Of a stretch of DNA of 44,783 nucleotides, positions 16,232 to 24,159 are shown one piece after another. Within the stretch, counting starts at the first letter, position 1. Every line of letters starts with the position of its first letter. Source of the DNA: Clostridia bacterium. GTDB lineage: Bacteria > Bacillota > Clostridia > Oscillospirales > CAG-272. Location: positions 1 to 44,783 of the forward strand of contig JAFTRA010000011.1 of NCBI GenBank assembly GCA_017462485.1, in the 5' to 3' direction. The notes beneath the pieces were generated by a model, which was given only the letters and a program-made list of their open reading frames with translations, did no database searches and was not told the origin of the DNA. The position numbers and the translations under genes are program-made.

Positions 16232-16260
16232 TTGACAAACAGAAAATCATTTGCTAAAAT
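16232..16260 (+). promoter_or_regulatory. Promoter of the T-box-regulated importer operon
   Basis: TTGACA (16232-16237) and TAAAAT (16255-16260) with a 17-nt spacer. Transcription would begin near 16267, just before the T-box stem I. The remaining part of the 16004-16639 gap between this promoter and pepT is AT-rich and holds nothing else I can name. Confidence 0.85.
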
Positions 16261-16281
16261 GCTTCTATCAAAAACGTTTGA

Positions 16282-16558
16282 GCAGAAAGTAGTAACCGTT
16301 TTTTCGGTTTGCAGAGAGCTGCCGCTTGGTGCGAGGCAGTAATCGGGGTTCGGCGAATTCATTCTGCGAGTTGCGGGCTTAAAGCGGCGCTTTGCGAGTA
16401 GGCCTTGCCGGGTACGACCGTTATATCGTTACGAGTGTAGATTTGCACTTAATGAGGCTCATAGCCGCGAGGCGTGAGTGAAGCAGAGTGGTATCACGGT
16501 GAATTTTATATTTGCTGTCCCTGTATTTTCCTTTTTGTAGGAGAATGCAGGCTTTTTT
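16282..16558 (+). promoter_or_regulatory. T-box riboswitch with apparent UUC (Phe) specifier
   Basis: Stem I closes with GCAGAA (16282-16287) and TTCTGC (16362-16367); AACC (16294-16297) pairs with GGTT (16347-16350). Between them lie a 6-nt 5-prime loop and an 11-nt 3-prime loop, the same sizes I recall for B. subtilis glyQS, which puts the specifier at 16358-16360: TTC, preceded by GAA and followed by A. The distal hairpin CTGCC/GGCAG (16319-16339) carries the GGTGCGA loop, with AGAGAG before it. The antiterminator T-box element AGAGTGGTATCACG is at 16485-16498; its bulge TGGT would pair with an A-C-C-A tRNA end, as in tRNA-Phe. A terminator follows. An uncharged tRNA-Phe would switch the operon on. 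Confidence 0.87.
16520..16558 (+). terminator. T-box-controlled terminator
   Basis: CCTGTATTTTCC (16520-16531) pairs over 12 bp (two G-U) with GGAGAATGCAGG (16540-16551), followed by CTTTTTT. It is the alternative to the antiterminator of the T-box leader. Confidence 0.85.
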
Positions 16559-16639
16559 ATTTGTTAATTTACAGACCGCACATCAGAAATTTTAAGCGGT
16601 ATGCAAGTTATATATAAACTATTTTCGGAGGAAAAGAAA

Positions 16640-17575
16640 ATGAAAAAACTTTTATCACTTGTATTGGCGATTACGCTTTGCTTTGGTGTTTTTGGCGCGC
16701 TTACGTCTTGCTCTGACAAGGCTGATTATACTGTCGGTATATGCCAGCTTATGAAGCACGACTCTCTCGACGCGGCAACCAAGGGCTTTATCGACTCTCT
16801 TACCGCAGAGCTTGAAAAAGCCGGCAAGACCGTTGAGTTTGACACTCAGGTTCCCGGTGACGCAAACCTTTGCTCCACGGTAATAAATACCTTTGTGTCG
16901 AAGAACGTTGATCTTATCATGGCTAACGCTACTCCCGCTTTGGTAGCGGCTGCGAACGCAACCGCTTCAATTCCCGTTCTCGGAACCTCTGTTACCAGCT
17001 ATTCCGATACCTTCAAGAACGGTGTTCCTGATAACGTTTCCGGAACTTCCGACGGAGTATCCTTTGAATCCCAGGCGCAGATGATGATAGACACTCTCGG
17101 TCTTAAGTCAGGCGACAAGGTTGGCGTTATCTACTGCTCCAACGAGTCTAACTCTCTGTTCCAGTTCAATGCCGTAAAGGCTTATTTCGATACCAAAGGT
17201 ATCGTTACTACGGCTTATACCTTCTCGGAGACAACAGAGCTTCAGACGGTAGCCGCAAAGGCAGCTGACGAGTCCAAGGCTATTTACGTTCCCTCGGATA
17301 ACACCGTTTCCGCAAACGAATCGGTAGTTGATACCGTTTGCACCGAAAAGAAGGTTCCCGTATTCACAAGTTACGGTGGAAGCATATGCTACGTAAGCCT
17401 TGCTATTGACTACTATCAGCTTGGTGTAGAAACCGGAAAGATGGCAGCTAAGGTGCTTCTCGGTGAAAAGTCCGTCGCAGACCTCGGTGCTCCCGATTCG
17501 AACGTTCTCACTCCTACCGTTCAGTATAACGAAGAAAAGTGCGCGGCTCTCGGAATCACCGTTCCCACTAACTGA
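16640..17575 (+). CDS. ABC importer substrate-binding lipoprotein (TrpX-like)
   Basis: This 311-residue protein belongs to the ABC_sub_bind family (COG2984 type), extracellular receptors for amino acids such as tryptophan. It has a lipoprotein signal with cysteine at residue 24 (LTSCS). The mature protein opens YTVGICQLMKHDSLDAATKGF and has two periplasmic-binding-like lobes, with VDLIMANATPALVAAANAT and PVLGTSVTSY in the first and KSGDKVGVIYCSNESNS starting the second. The start at 16640 is fixed by GGAGG eight bases before it; the upstream ATG at 16601 lacks a signal peptide. The T-box upstream suggests phenylalanine or another aromatic amino acid as substrate. First gene of a three-gene operon. 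Confidence 0.92.
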   Translation: MKKLLSLVLAITLCFGVFGALTSCSDKADYTVGICQLMKHDSLDAATKGFIDSLTAELEKAGKTVEFDTQVPGDANLCSTVINTFVSKNVDLIMANATPALVAAANATASIPVLGTSVTSYSDTFKNGVPDNVSGTSDGVSFESQAQMMIDTLGLKSGDKVGVIYCSNESNSLFQFNAVKAYFDTKGIVTTAYTFSETTELQTVAAKAADESKAIYVPSDNTVSANESVVDTVCTEKKVPVFTSYGGSICYVSLAIDYYQLGVETGKMAAKVLLGEKSVADLGAPDSNVLTPTVQYNEEKCAALGITVPTN

Positions 17576-17595
17576 TTTTGAGGTATTTTTAAACT

Positions 17596-18522
17596 ATGGG
17601 TTTTCTTAATGCTATCCCCGGCGCCGTGGCGCAGGGGCTTATATGGGGTATAATGGCTATAGGCGTATATATCTCGTACAGAATACTAGATATTGCTGAC
17701 CTTACGGTCGATGGCTCTATATGCACGGGCGCTTGCGTATGCGGCGTACTTATAACGAGCGGTGTTCCTGCGTGGATAAGTATCTTTGTAGCCTTTCTTG
17801 CGGGCGCGGTGACGGGAATTATAGCAGGTCTATTAAATACGGCTTTCGGGATTCCGTCTATTCTTGCGGGTATTCTTACTCAGCTTATTCTTTACTCGGT
17901 GAATCTAAAAATACTCGGCGGAAGGTCTCTTTTGCAGATAGACTCCAGAAAGTACAGTCTTATACTTAATCAGCTGAGTAACGTTAAGTCTATAATTATG
18001 GCGGTAGCTATAATTACTTTACTTATTATAGTTCTCTGGCTCTTCTTCTATACCGAGGTGGGTCTTACCCTTAAATCCACCGGTGATAACCCTCATATGA
18101 GCCGTGCGCAAGGTATAAACGTAAGCTTCAACAAGGTTTTAGGACTTGCTATATCTAACGGTATAGTAGCTCTTTCTGGCGCTCTTCTTGCGCAGTATCA
18201 GGGCTTTGCGGACATAAATATGGGACGAGGCGCAATAGTTATCGGTCTTGCGGCTATATTCATCGGTCTTTCGGTATCTCTTAAGATAAAGCCGAACTTC
18301 GTCGTATCTCTTATCGGCGTAGTTGCGGGTGGCGTTGTGTACTATCTTGTATATACGTTCGTTATATTCCTTGGTCTTGATACCGACCTTCTTAAGATGC
18401 TTTCGGCTATCATAGTTGCGCTCTTCCTTGCTGTTCCTTACGTAAAGGCTAATTATTTTAAAAAATATAAGCACGAGCCTGCAGCAGAAGAGATTACGGA
18501 GGGAGGCGAGGCAAATGCTTAA
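17596..18522 (+). CDS. ABC importer permease (TrpY-like)
   Basis: A 308-residue membrane protein of the BPD_transp_2 (LivH/RbsC-like, COG4120) permease class, with about eight to nine helices. Characteristic stretches are YRILDIADLTVDGSICTGA near the start, NTAFGIPSILAGILTQLILYSVNLKILGGRSLL, and GDNPHMSRAQGINVSFNKVLGLAISNGIVALSGALLAQYQGFADINMGRGAIVIGLA split over the middle, which contains the EAA-like coupling region. It lies 20 nt after the binding protein and overlaps the ATPase gene by 8 nt, so the three are made together. The acidic tail (EEITEGGEANA) is normal for the group. Confidence 0.92.
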   Translation: MGFLNAIPGAVAQGLIWGIMAIGVYISYRILDIADLTVDGSICTGACVCGVLITSGVPAWISIFVAFLAGAVTGIIAGLLNTAFGIPSILAGILTQLILYSVNLKILGGRSLLQIDSRKYSLILNQLSNVKSIIMAVAIITLLIIVLWLFFYTEVGLTLKSTGDNPHMSRAQGINVSFNKVLGLAISNGIVALSGALLAQYQGFADINMGRGAIVIGLAAIFIGLSVSLKIKPNFVVSLIGVVAGGVVYYLVYTFVIFLGLDTDLLKMLSAIIVALFLAVPYVKANYFKKYKHEPAAEEITEGGEANA

Positions 18523-19309
18523 AATAAAGAATCTTCATAAAACCTTCAATCCCGGTACGGTAAATGCTAAAAAAGCGCTTAACGGCTTGAATCTTACTCT
18601 GAATGACGGTGATTTCGTTACGGTTATCGGCGGTAACGGAGCGGGAAAAAGCACTATGCTTAACGCTATTTGCGGAGTATGGCGCCCAGATGCGGGAAGC
18701 ATCGAAATTGACGGTGTTGATATCACAGGTATGCCCGAATATAAGAGAGCTAAATTTTTCGGACGTGTTTTCCAAGACCCTATGAAGGGAACCGCACCGG
18801 ATATGGAGATTGCCGAGAATCTTGCTATCGCTGCAAGAAGAGGCAAAAAAAGAAAGCTGATTTGGGGTATAGCGAAGGGTGAGAGAACAATTTATCGCGA
18901 GAAGCTCCGAGAGCTTGACCTCGGACTAGAGGATAGACTTTCGAGCAAGGTGGGACTTCTTTCTGGCGGTCAGAGACAAGCGGTAACGCTGCTTATGGCA
19001 ACACTGGAGGAGCCGAAGCTTCTGCTTCTTGACGAGCATACGGCTGCCCTCGACCCAAAAACCGCTGCAAAGGTGCTTGAAATAACCGAGAAAATAGTCA
19101 CCGAGAAAAATCTTACCACACTTATGATAACTCATAATATGCGTGACGCCATAAGGTATGGCAATCGACTTATTATGATGCACGAGGGCAGAATTATCGT
19201 TGACGTCTCTGGTGAGGAAAAGAAGAATCTCACGGTCGAGTATCTTCTTGAACTCTTCAGCAAGGCGAGCGGAAGCGAGTTTTCGAGTGATAGAGCAATA
19301 TTGGCTTAA
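18515..19309 (+). CDS. ABC importer ATP-binding protein (TrpZ-like)
   Basis: The 264-residue ATPase (COG1101 type) powers the importer. It shows Walker A GGNGAGKST at 39-47, a Q-loop in FGRVFQDPMKGTAPDM, the ABC signature LSGGQRQ near residue 150, Walker B LLLLDEHTAALD with the catalytic Glu, and the H-loop LMITHNM. The FQDPMKGT Q-loop and DEHTAALD are typical of the ATPases that pair with the TrpX/TrpY type. It overlaps the permease gene by 8 nt, and a strong terminator follows at 19375-19412. Confidence 0.95.
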   Translation: MLKIKNLHKTFNPGTVNAKKALNGLNLTLNDGDFVTVIGGNGAGKSTMLNAICGVWRPDAGSIEIDGVDITGMPEYKRAKFFGRVFQDPMKGTAPDMEIAENLAIAARRGKKRKLIWGIAKGERTIYREKLRELDLGLEDRLSSKVGLLSGGQRQAVTLLMATLEEPKLLLLDEHTAALDPKTAAKVLEITEKIVTEKNLTTLMITHNMRDAIRYGNRLIMMHEGRIIVDVSGEEKKNLTVEYLLELFSKASGSEFSSDRAILA

Positions 19310-19374
19310 CACGTGAGAACGGTGCATTTCGGCATAACCGAGCCCGAAAGTATAACAGCTTAAAATTTTATACA

Positions 19375-19412
19375 GCCGAGGCGTAGCTACCAAAATGCGT
19401 CTCGGCTTTTTT
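19375..19412 (+). terminator. Intrinsic terminator of the importer operon
   Basis: An 11-bp stem (19375-19385 with 19396-19406, two G-U pairs) with a 10-nt loop and a run of six T. It ends the transporter transcript just before the mscL promoter. Confidence 0.88.
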
Positions 19413-19443
19413 AGAAAAGAGAAAAAATGGTTTTCGAATTTCG

Positions 19444-19472
19444 TTGACATTTGTATTGCTTTGTGGTATAAC
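19444..19472 (+). promoter_or_regulatory. Promoter of mscL
   Basis: TTGACA (19444-19449), 17-nt spacer, TATAAC (19467-19472). The start would be near 19479, at the foot of the leader hairpin. Confidence 0.8.
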
Positions 19473-19476
19473 TATG

Positions 19477-19522
19477 TTAGCCGTAAAATTATTACATAAT
19501 GTAATAAATGCCTTTCGGCTAA
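19477..19522 (+). promoter_or_regulatory. 5-prime terminal hairpin in the mscL leader
   Basis: TTAGCCG (19477-19483) pairs with CGGCTAA (19516-19522), and inside it TTATTACA (19489-19496) pairs with TGTAATAA (19500-19507). The predicted RNA begins almost exactly at the base of this stem-loop, a layout known to stabilise messages; it could also be an operator. Confidence 0.55.
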
Positions 19523-19545
19523 AAGAAAAACAAAAGGAGAATTTT

Positions 19546-20190
19546 ATGAAAAAGTTTTTCGAAGAATTTAAAAAATTCATAACGCGCGGCAACGTCGTTG
19601 ATATGGCTGTCGGTGTTATCGTAGGTAGCTCGTTTACCGCTATTGTAAACGGACTCAGTAATTACATATTGAAGCCCATTATCAACTGGCTTCTCGCCCT
19701 TGTATTTGGTAAGGATTCGCTTTCAAGCATTTATACTTTCCTTGTCAGAGTAGAGAAGAGCCAGGACGTGCTTGACGCAGAGGGTAACGTTATCGGAACC
19801 GAGATGGTTCCGGACCTTACGCAGTCTATATACATAGATTGGGGCTCGTTCATTAATGCGGTTATCAACTTCTTTATAGTTGCTTTCGTTCTCTTCACGA
19901 TAGTTAAGATAATGAACAAGATAAGAGAAGAGCATAAGGAATTCAACCAGAAGCTTCTCTCCTATAAGCTCACCAAGGAAGATAAAAAAATACTTAAGTC
20001 CCGCGGTATAAAGAGAACCGACCTCACGGCTATCGAGGCATACGTTGCTGAAAAGAAAGCTGCCAAAGAGGCAGAGGCAAAGAAGAAAGCTGCCGAGGCA
20101 GAGGAAAAGGCTAAGCTTGAAAGAGCGGCTAACCCCACCACCGAGGACCTTCTTAAAGAAATTCTCGCGGAGCTTAAAAGCAGAGCATAA
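19546..20190 (+). CDS. mscL: Large-conductance mechanosensitive channel MscL
   Basis: MscL opens under membrane tension to release solutes on osmotic downshock. The protein starts with the amphipathic N-helix MKKFFEEFKKFITRGNVVDMAVGVIVGSSFTAIVNGL (given here in name only as the family signature, residues 1-37), has TM1 to about residue 45, an extended periplasmic loop and TM2 near 105-125. At 214 residues it is longer than the usual 130-150: the loop is enlarged, and an Ala/Lys/Glu-rich helix of about 60 residues precedes the standard C-terminal TTEDLLKEILAEL bundle. The start at 19546 follows an AAAGGAG site. The gene has its own promoter and a hairpin leader. Confidence 0.95.
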   Translation: MKKFFEEFKKFITRGNVVDMAVGVIVGSSFTAIVNGLSNYILKPIINWLLALVFGKDSLSSIYTFLVRVEKSQDVLDAEGNVIGTEMVPDLTQSIYIDWGSFINAVINFFIVAFVLFTIVKIMNKIREEHKEFNQKLLSYKLTKEDKKILKSRGIKRTDLTAIEAYVAEKKAAKEAEAKKKAAEAEEKAKLERAANPTTEDLLKEILAELKSRA

Positions 20191-20234
20191 TTTAAGGTAA
20201 ATAATTTATAAACACAGGTTTATTGGAGAAAAAT

Positions 20235-21152
20235 ATGAACAACGAACAGTTAATGAAAAATCTCCGCGTTCCAAGCGGAAAGATTGACGTCGTGCTTGAT
20301 ACCGACGCGTATAACGAAATTGACGACCAGTTTGCGATAGCATATCTTCTTCGCGCTCCCGAAAAGCTCTCGGTTAAAGCAATTTATGCGGCTCCATTCA
20401 AGAATAACAAGTCTAAAGGACCTAAGGAAGGAATGGAAAAAAGCTACGATGAAATAATAAAGCTTCTTTCGCTTATGAAAATCGAAAATATGCTGACTCT
20501 TCGCGGCTCGGAGTCATATCTTCCCTCTGAGAGCGAGGCAGTGATTTCAGATGCGGCTCGCGACCTTGCGGAGCGTGTTAAGAATTACACGCCCGAAAAA
20601 CCTCTTTACGTCGTTGCGATAGGCGCTATAACCAACGTTGCTTCGGCAATACTTCTCAACCCCGATGTCGCTAAAAACACCGTAGTGGTATGGCTTGGCG
20701 GTCATGCGCTTCACTATCACGATACAAATGAATTCAATATGAAGCAGGATATTGCGGCGGCAAGAGTCGTATATAAGAGCGGTGTTCCGCTTGTTATTCT
20801 TCCTTGCTGCGGAGTCGTAACCAACTTCACCTTGTCTAAGCCTGAGCTTGAGTATTGGTTTATGGGAAAGAACGAGGTTTCCGACTACCTTGCAAAGAAT
20901 GCGATTGCGGAAGCGGAGGTCTATGCCAGCGGCAAACCCTGGACCAGAGTTATATGGGACGTTACCGCTGTTGCTTGGCTTCTTAACGACAATGACGTAT
21001 TTATGAATGGAAGAATTCTTCCCAAGGCTTATCTTCCAAATTATGATAACAAGTATGAAGAGGAGCCGACGGGCCATCCGATGAATTATATCTACTACAT
21101 CAAGCGCGATGCGTTGATGAACGATATGGTAAGAAGAATAACGAAAGATTAA
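20235..21152 (+). CDS. Nucleoside hydrolase family protein
   Basis: Inosine-uridine nucleoside hydrolases cleave the N-glycosidic bond of nucleosides to base and ribose with a bound calcium. The 305-residue protein has a variant of the metal motif, DTDAYNEIDDQFA near residue 23, instead of the compact DTDPGIDDA; the Asp cluster is kept. Further family features are AIGAITNVASAILLNPD and VWLGGHALHYHDTNEFNMKQDIAAAR (the NEFN segment), and WDVTAVAWLL near the end, where the DVTA motif supplies another metal Asp. The start is the ATG at 20235 after GGAG. Substrate not predictable. A ribokinase gene exists at 29414-30349 and could use the released ribose. Confidence 0.9.
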   Translation: MNNEQLMKNLRVPSGKIDVVLDTDAYNEIDDQFAIAYLLRAPEKLSVKAIYAAPFKNNKSKGPKEGMEKSYDEIIKLLSLMKIENMLTLRGSESYLPSESEAVISDAARDLAERVKNYTPEKPLYVVAIGAITNVASAILLNPDVAKNTVVVWLGGHALHYHDTNEFNMKQDIAAARVVYKSGVPLVILPCCGVVTNFTLSKPELEYWFMGKNEVSDYLAKNAIAEAEVYASGKPWTRVIWDVTAVAWLLNDNDVFMNGRILPKAYLPNYDNKYEEEPTGHPMNYIYYIKRDALMNDMVRRITKD

Positions 21153-21194
21153 AAGCAAAACTCAAAATCACTCTCAGTGATAAAAACAAAAAGA

Positions 21195-21233
21195 ACAAGA
21201 GAAAGGTTTAACCCATTTCTCTTGTCTTTTTTT
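21195..21233. terminator. Terminator between nucleoside hydrolase and azlD
   Basis: ACAAGAGAAA (21195-21204) and TTTCTCTTGT (21216-21225) form a 10-bp stem followed by a seven-T run on the plus strand. The A-rich 5-prime side could let it also stop azlD transcripts on the minus strand. Confidence 0.8.
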
Positions 21234-21253
21234 GATATAATGAAAACATAAGT

Positions 21254-21580
21254 TTACAATTGCAGCAAAAGTAATATAAGTTCAGCTATAAAAACTACGG
21301 TGGCAGTGCCCGCCGCAACCATTATGAGACTGCGTCCTGAATAGGCGAGCGCTACTGCTGCAATAACTGCGACAACGCCCGTTGCCACGTGAGAGGTTGC
21401 AAAGAACATTGCCGGAATAGCCATTACCGTCAGTACCGAATACGGTACGTAATATAACACCGAGCGGATAAATTTATTTCTGATTTTCTTTTTGAAAATC
21501 AGCATTGGAAGGAGTCTCAAAAGATAGGTTATGAGAACCATAACGGCAAGGTAAATAAAGAAGTTGGGGGTTTTAAACAT
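21254..21580 (-). CDS. azlD: AzlD-type branched-chain amino acid export subunit
   Basis: AzlD is the small partner of AzlC in an exporter of branched-chain amino acids and analogues. The 108-residue protein has four predicted helices with the family elements YLLRLLPMLIF, LYYVPYSVLTVMAIPAMFF and a final hydrophobic segment. The start at 21580 is chosen over one 22 codons upstream because a GAGGAGGTGG site lies right before it and the extra residues would be a basic non-family stretch. It overlaps azlC by 8 nt, as in most azlCD operons. Confidence 0.9.
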   Translation of the reverse strand: MFKTPNFFIYLAVMVLITYLLRLLPMLIFKKKIRNKFIRSVLYYVPYSVLTVMAIPAMFFATSHVATGVVAVIAAVALAYSGRSLIMVAAGTATVVFIAELILLLLQL

Positions 21581-22322
21581 TTTCCGCCACCTCCTCTTTT
21601 GATACGTCTTCCTCTTCTTCGTCGGGGATAGGGAATATGAGCGCAAACGTAATGCTCGTTATTAAGGTGCAGATGATGATAACGAAGCCGTCGGGAATCT
21701 TAGAAAGTGCAGGAAGAAATTCGAAAACGCAGGAGAGTATAATGCTGACAATAATACAAAGTGTTATCGGTTTTTCTGCCTTTGCCGCGGGGATAAGTAT
21801 CGCGATAAACATAGCGTACATAGATGTTCCGAGAGCGGTTACAAGAATGTCTGGGAGGATATTACCCGCTATCGCGCCGAATAGTGTTCCGAGAGTCCAG
21901 CCGAGATAGGGATATAAAAGAAGAGCGAGCAGATACTTTCTTCCCAGCGTGCTTCTTTTTCCTATAGCGACGGCAAACATCTCGTCGGTAAGAGTTAAGG
22001 AAAGATAGAGTCTGTCGGCAAGCTTGATTTTCTTGTCAAATCGCTGCGAGAGTGAGATTGACATAAGCGAATACCTTAAATTTATAAGAAGCTGGGTAAG
22101 AGTGAGCTCTAAAATTGAGCCGCCCGACGATATTATCGGTAGGGAAGCAAGCTGACCTGCAGACGTAATGTTAAATGCCGAGATAAAAACCGCTTCGGAA
22201 ATGGTAAATCCGTAAGAGGTTGCCATAAGACCGAAGGCGAATGATATCGCAAAATATCCGAGTCCTATCGGGAGTCCGTCACGAAAGCCCATACGTGCGT
22301 TATTAAGTATTGTGCCGTTCAT
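21573..22322 (-). CDS. azlC: AzlC-family branched-chain amino acid exporter
   Basis: The 249-residue membrane protein has the AzlC signature near its start, GFRDGLPIGLGYFAISFAFGLMA, then SAFNITSAGQLASLPI and NLRYSLMSISLSQRF, followed by LTDEMFAVA. With AzlD it forms the LIV exporter described in Bacillus and Corynebacterium (BrnFE). The ATG at 22322 has GGTG six bases before it; a GTG at 22331 would add three residues. Downstream azlD overlaps by 8 nt. An acidic tail (DEEEEDVSKEE) ends the protein. Confidence 0.92.
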   Translation of the reverse strand: MNGTILNNARMGFRDGLPIGLGYFAISFAFGLMATSYGFTISEAVFISAFNITSAGQLASLPIISSGGSILELTLTQLLINLRYSLMSISLSQRFDKKIKLADRLYLSLTLTDEMFAVAIGKRSTLGRKYLLALLLYPYLGWTLGTLFGAIAGNILPDILVTALGTSMYAMFIAILIPAAKAEKPITLCIIVSIILSCVFEFLPALSKIPDGFVIIICTLITSITFALIFPIPDEEEEDVSKEEVAENV

Positions 22323-22383
22323 TTGTTTCACCGTTGATTTTAAAATATGTCCTGTATTGGAATGTTTTAATAAATCTAATGTT

Positions 22384-22405
22384 AAAAAACCATTAGCTAT
22401 GGCTT
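22384..22405 (-). terminator. Weak terminator after the ABC exporter
   Basis: On the minus strand a short stem (arms 22399-22404 and 22388-22393, loop AGCTA) runs into six T. The stem is only about six pairs, so partial read-through into azlC is likely. Confidence 0.4.
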
Positions 22406-22425
22406 GAAAGCGCTAAAGTCGTGAA

Positions 22426-24159
22426 TCAGTTTGCTTCGGCTAGCGAAGCGCTTCTCGTACTCATAGTGTAGAGCCTGAAATATTCTCCGCCAAGCGTCAT
22501 AAGCGAGTCGTGAGTACCCTCTTCGACGATTCCGTTTTTGTCGAGAACTACAATTCTGTCAGCGTTTTTCACCGTCGAAAGTCTATGCGCCACGACTATA
22601 ACGGTTCTGCCTGCCGAGAGCTCCTCAAGGGATTTCTGAATCTGCATTTCCGTGATATTGTCGAGTGCGCTCGTTGCCTCATCAAGAATGAGTAGAGATG
22701 GATTTTTGAGGAATACTCTTGCAATAGCGACTCTCTGCCTTTGACCGCCAGAAAGCTTGAGTCCGCGCTCACCCACCTCGGTGTCATAGCCACGGTCAAG
22801 AGTTGATATAAAGTCGTGGATATTGGCACGCTTTGCCGCGTCTATAATCTCCTCATCGGTCGCATTTCCTCGCCCGTAAGCAATATTATCTCTGATAGTG
22901 CCATCAAAGAGAAATACGTTTTGCGAAACTACACCGATGCTTTTACGGAGAGACTCAAGAGTGTAATCTCTTATATCGGTTCCGTCAAGAGTGATTTTTC
23001 CACAGCTTACGTCATAAAGTCTGGGAATAAGATTGCAAAGGGTAGTTTTTCCGCCGCCCGAGGGACCTACGATAGCGAGTGTCTCGCCTCGTGGGATGTT
23101 CAGGCTTAAGTTGTTAATAACGAGATTTTCGCTGTCACTCGTATAAGAGAAGGAAACGTTTTTGAATTCTACGTCTCCGGGGTCGGTAAGAGTGAGCGTA
23201 CCATTGTCACATTCCTCTTCCATACCCATTATTTCGGCAAATCTCGTAAAGCCCGTCATACCCTCTTGGAACTGCTCGAACAGCCAAGCAATTTTTTGTA
23301 TCGGCGTCAAGAACATTCCTATATAAAGTATAAAAGCTGCAAATTCGCCCGCGTCTATTCTGCCGTAGAAGAAGAAAAGACCGCCCGCGAGAACTATAAC
23401 GAGGTAGAGTAGGTCGGATATGAAAGCCATTACGGTCTCATATTTTGCCATCGAGCGCATAGCTTTGCCACGCAGCTTTGCGAGAAGTCCGTTGACCTCG
23501 CCGAATTTTTCTATTTCATAATGCTCTCTTGCGTAGCACTTTGTTTCTCTTATTCCCGAAATGGAATTTTCGAGGCTTGAATTTATGACCGCTGTCTGAC
23601 GGCGGTAGCTCTTCATAGAGCTTCTCATTTCTCTTCTCGAAAGGGTAGTAAATACTATTATAAATGGAACTATAACGAGAACTATAAGAGTGAGATAAAG
23701 GTCTATCGTTATAAGAATAGTGAACGTTCCCGCAAACATAAGTATTGCAAGTATAAGATTTTCGGGACCGTGGTGGGCAAGCTCGGATACTTCAAAGAGG
23801 TCGTTGACAAGGCGTGTGAGCAAATCGCCAGTTTTGTTGTTGTCAAAAAACGTGGTTGAAAGCGACTGATACTTTTTGAAAAGGTCGCCGCGCATATCAC
23901 GTTGCATCTTGATACCCATAAGGTGTCCGTGGTAGCTTACTATGTAGGTAGAGGCGGATTTCAAAAGGTATATTCCGAGAAGAACGGCAGAGAAGATAAG
24001 CAGCATTTTCGGCGTATCCTCGAAAACGTACTTGTTGATAATATCCTTTACCACAGAGGGATATACCAGATTGCACCCCGCAATTATTATAGCCGCCGCC
24101 ATATCAATGAAAAACAGCAGCTTATAGGGCTTGTAATAGCTTATAAATCTTTTTATCAT
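22426..24159 (-). CDS. ABC transporter, fused membrane and ATPase domains (exporter type)
   Basis: A 577-residue half-transporter of the MsbA/BmrA class: six helices in the first 310 residues, then an ATPase with Walker A GPSGGGKTTL near residue 367, Q-loop VSQNVFLFDGTIRDNI, signature LSGGQRQR, Walker B LLILDEATSALD and H-loop VVAHRLSTV. A single gene suggests a homodimer. Substrates of this class are lipids, drugs or peptides and cannot be told from sequence. The start overlaps the recX stop by 4 nt (ATGA), so its synthesis is coupled to recX and recA, an unusual partner for a DNA repair pair. Confidence 0.93.
   Translation of the reverse strand: MIKRFISYYKPYKLLFFIDMAAAIIIAGCNLVYPSVVKDIINKYVFEDTPKMLLIFSAVLLGIYLLKSASTYIVSYHGHLMGIKMQRDMRGDLFKKYQSLSTTFFDNNKTGDLLTRLVNDLFEVSELAHHGPENLILAILMFAGTFTILITIDLYLTLIVLVIVPFIIVFTTLSRREMRSSMKSYRRQTAVINSSLENSISGIRETKCYAREHYEIEKFGEVNGLLAKLRGKAMRSMAKYETVMAFISDLLYLVIVLAGGLFFFYGRIDAGEFAAFILYIGMFLTPIQKIAWLFEQFQEGMTGFTRFAEIMGMEEECDNGTLTLTDPGDVEFKNVSFSYTSDSENLVINNLSLNIPRGETLAIVGPSGGGKTTLCNLIPRLYDVSCGKITLDGTDIRDYTLESLRKSIGVVSQNVFLFDGTIRDNIAYGRGNATDEEIIDAAKRANIHDFISTLDRGYDTEVGERGLKLSGGQRQRVAIARVFLKNPSLLILDEATSALDNITEMQIQKSLEELSAGRTVIVVAHRLSTVKNADRIVVLDKNGIVEEGTHDSLMTLGGEYFRLYTMSTRSASLAEAN

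Noticed and set aside
16601-16639. Upstream ATG as start of the substrate-binding lipoprotein
   Set aside because: It would place 13 residues before the lipoprotein signal, and GGAGG is positioned for the ATG at 16640.
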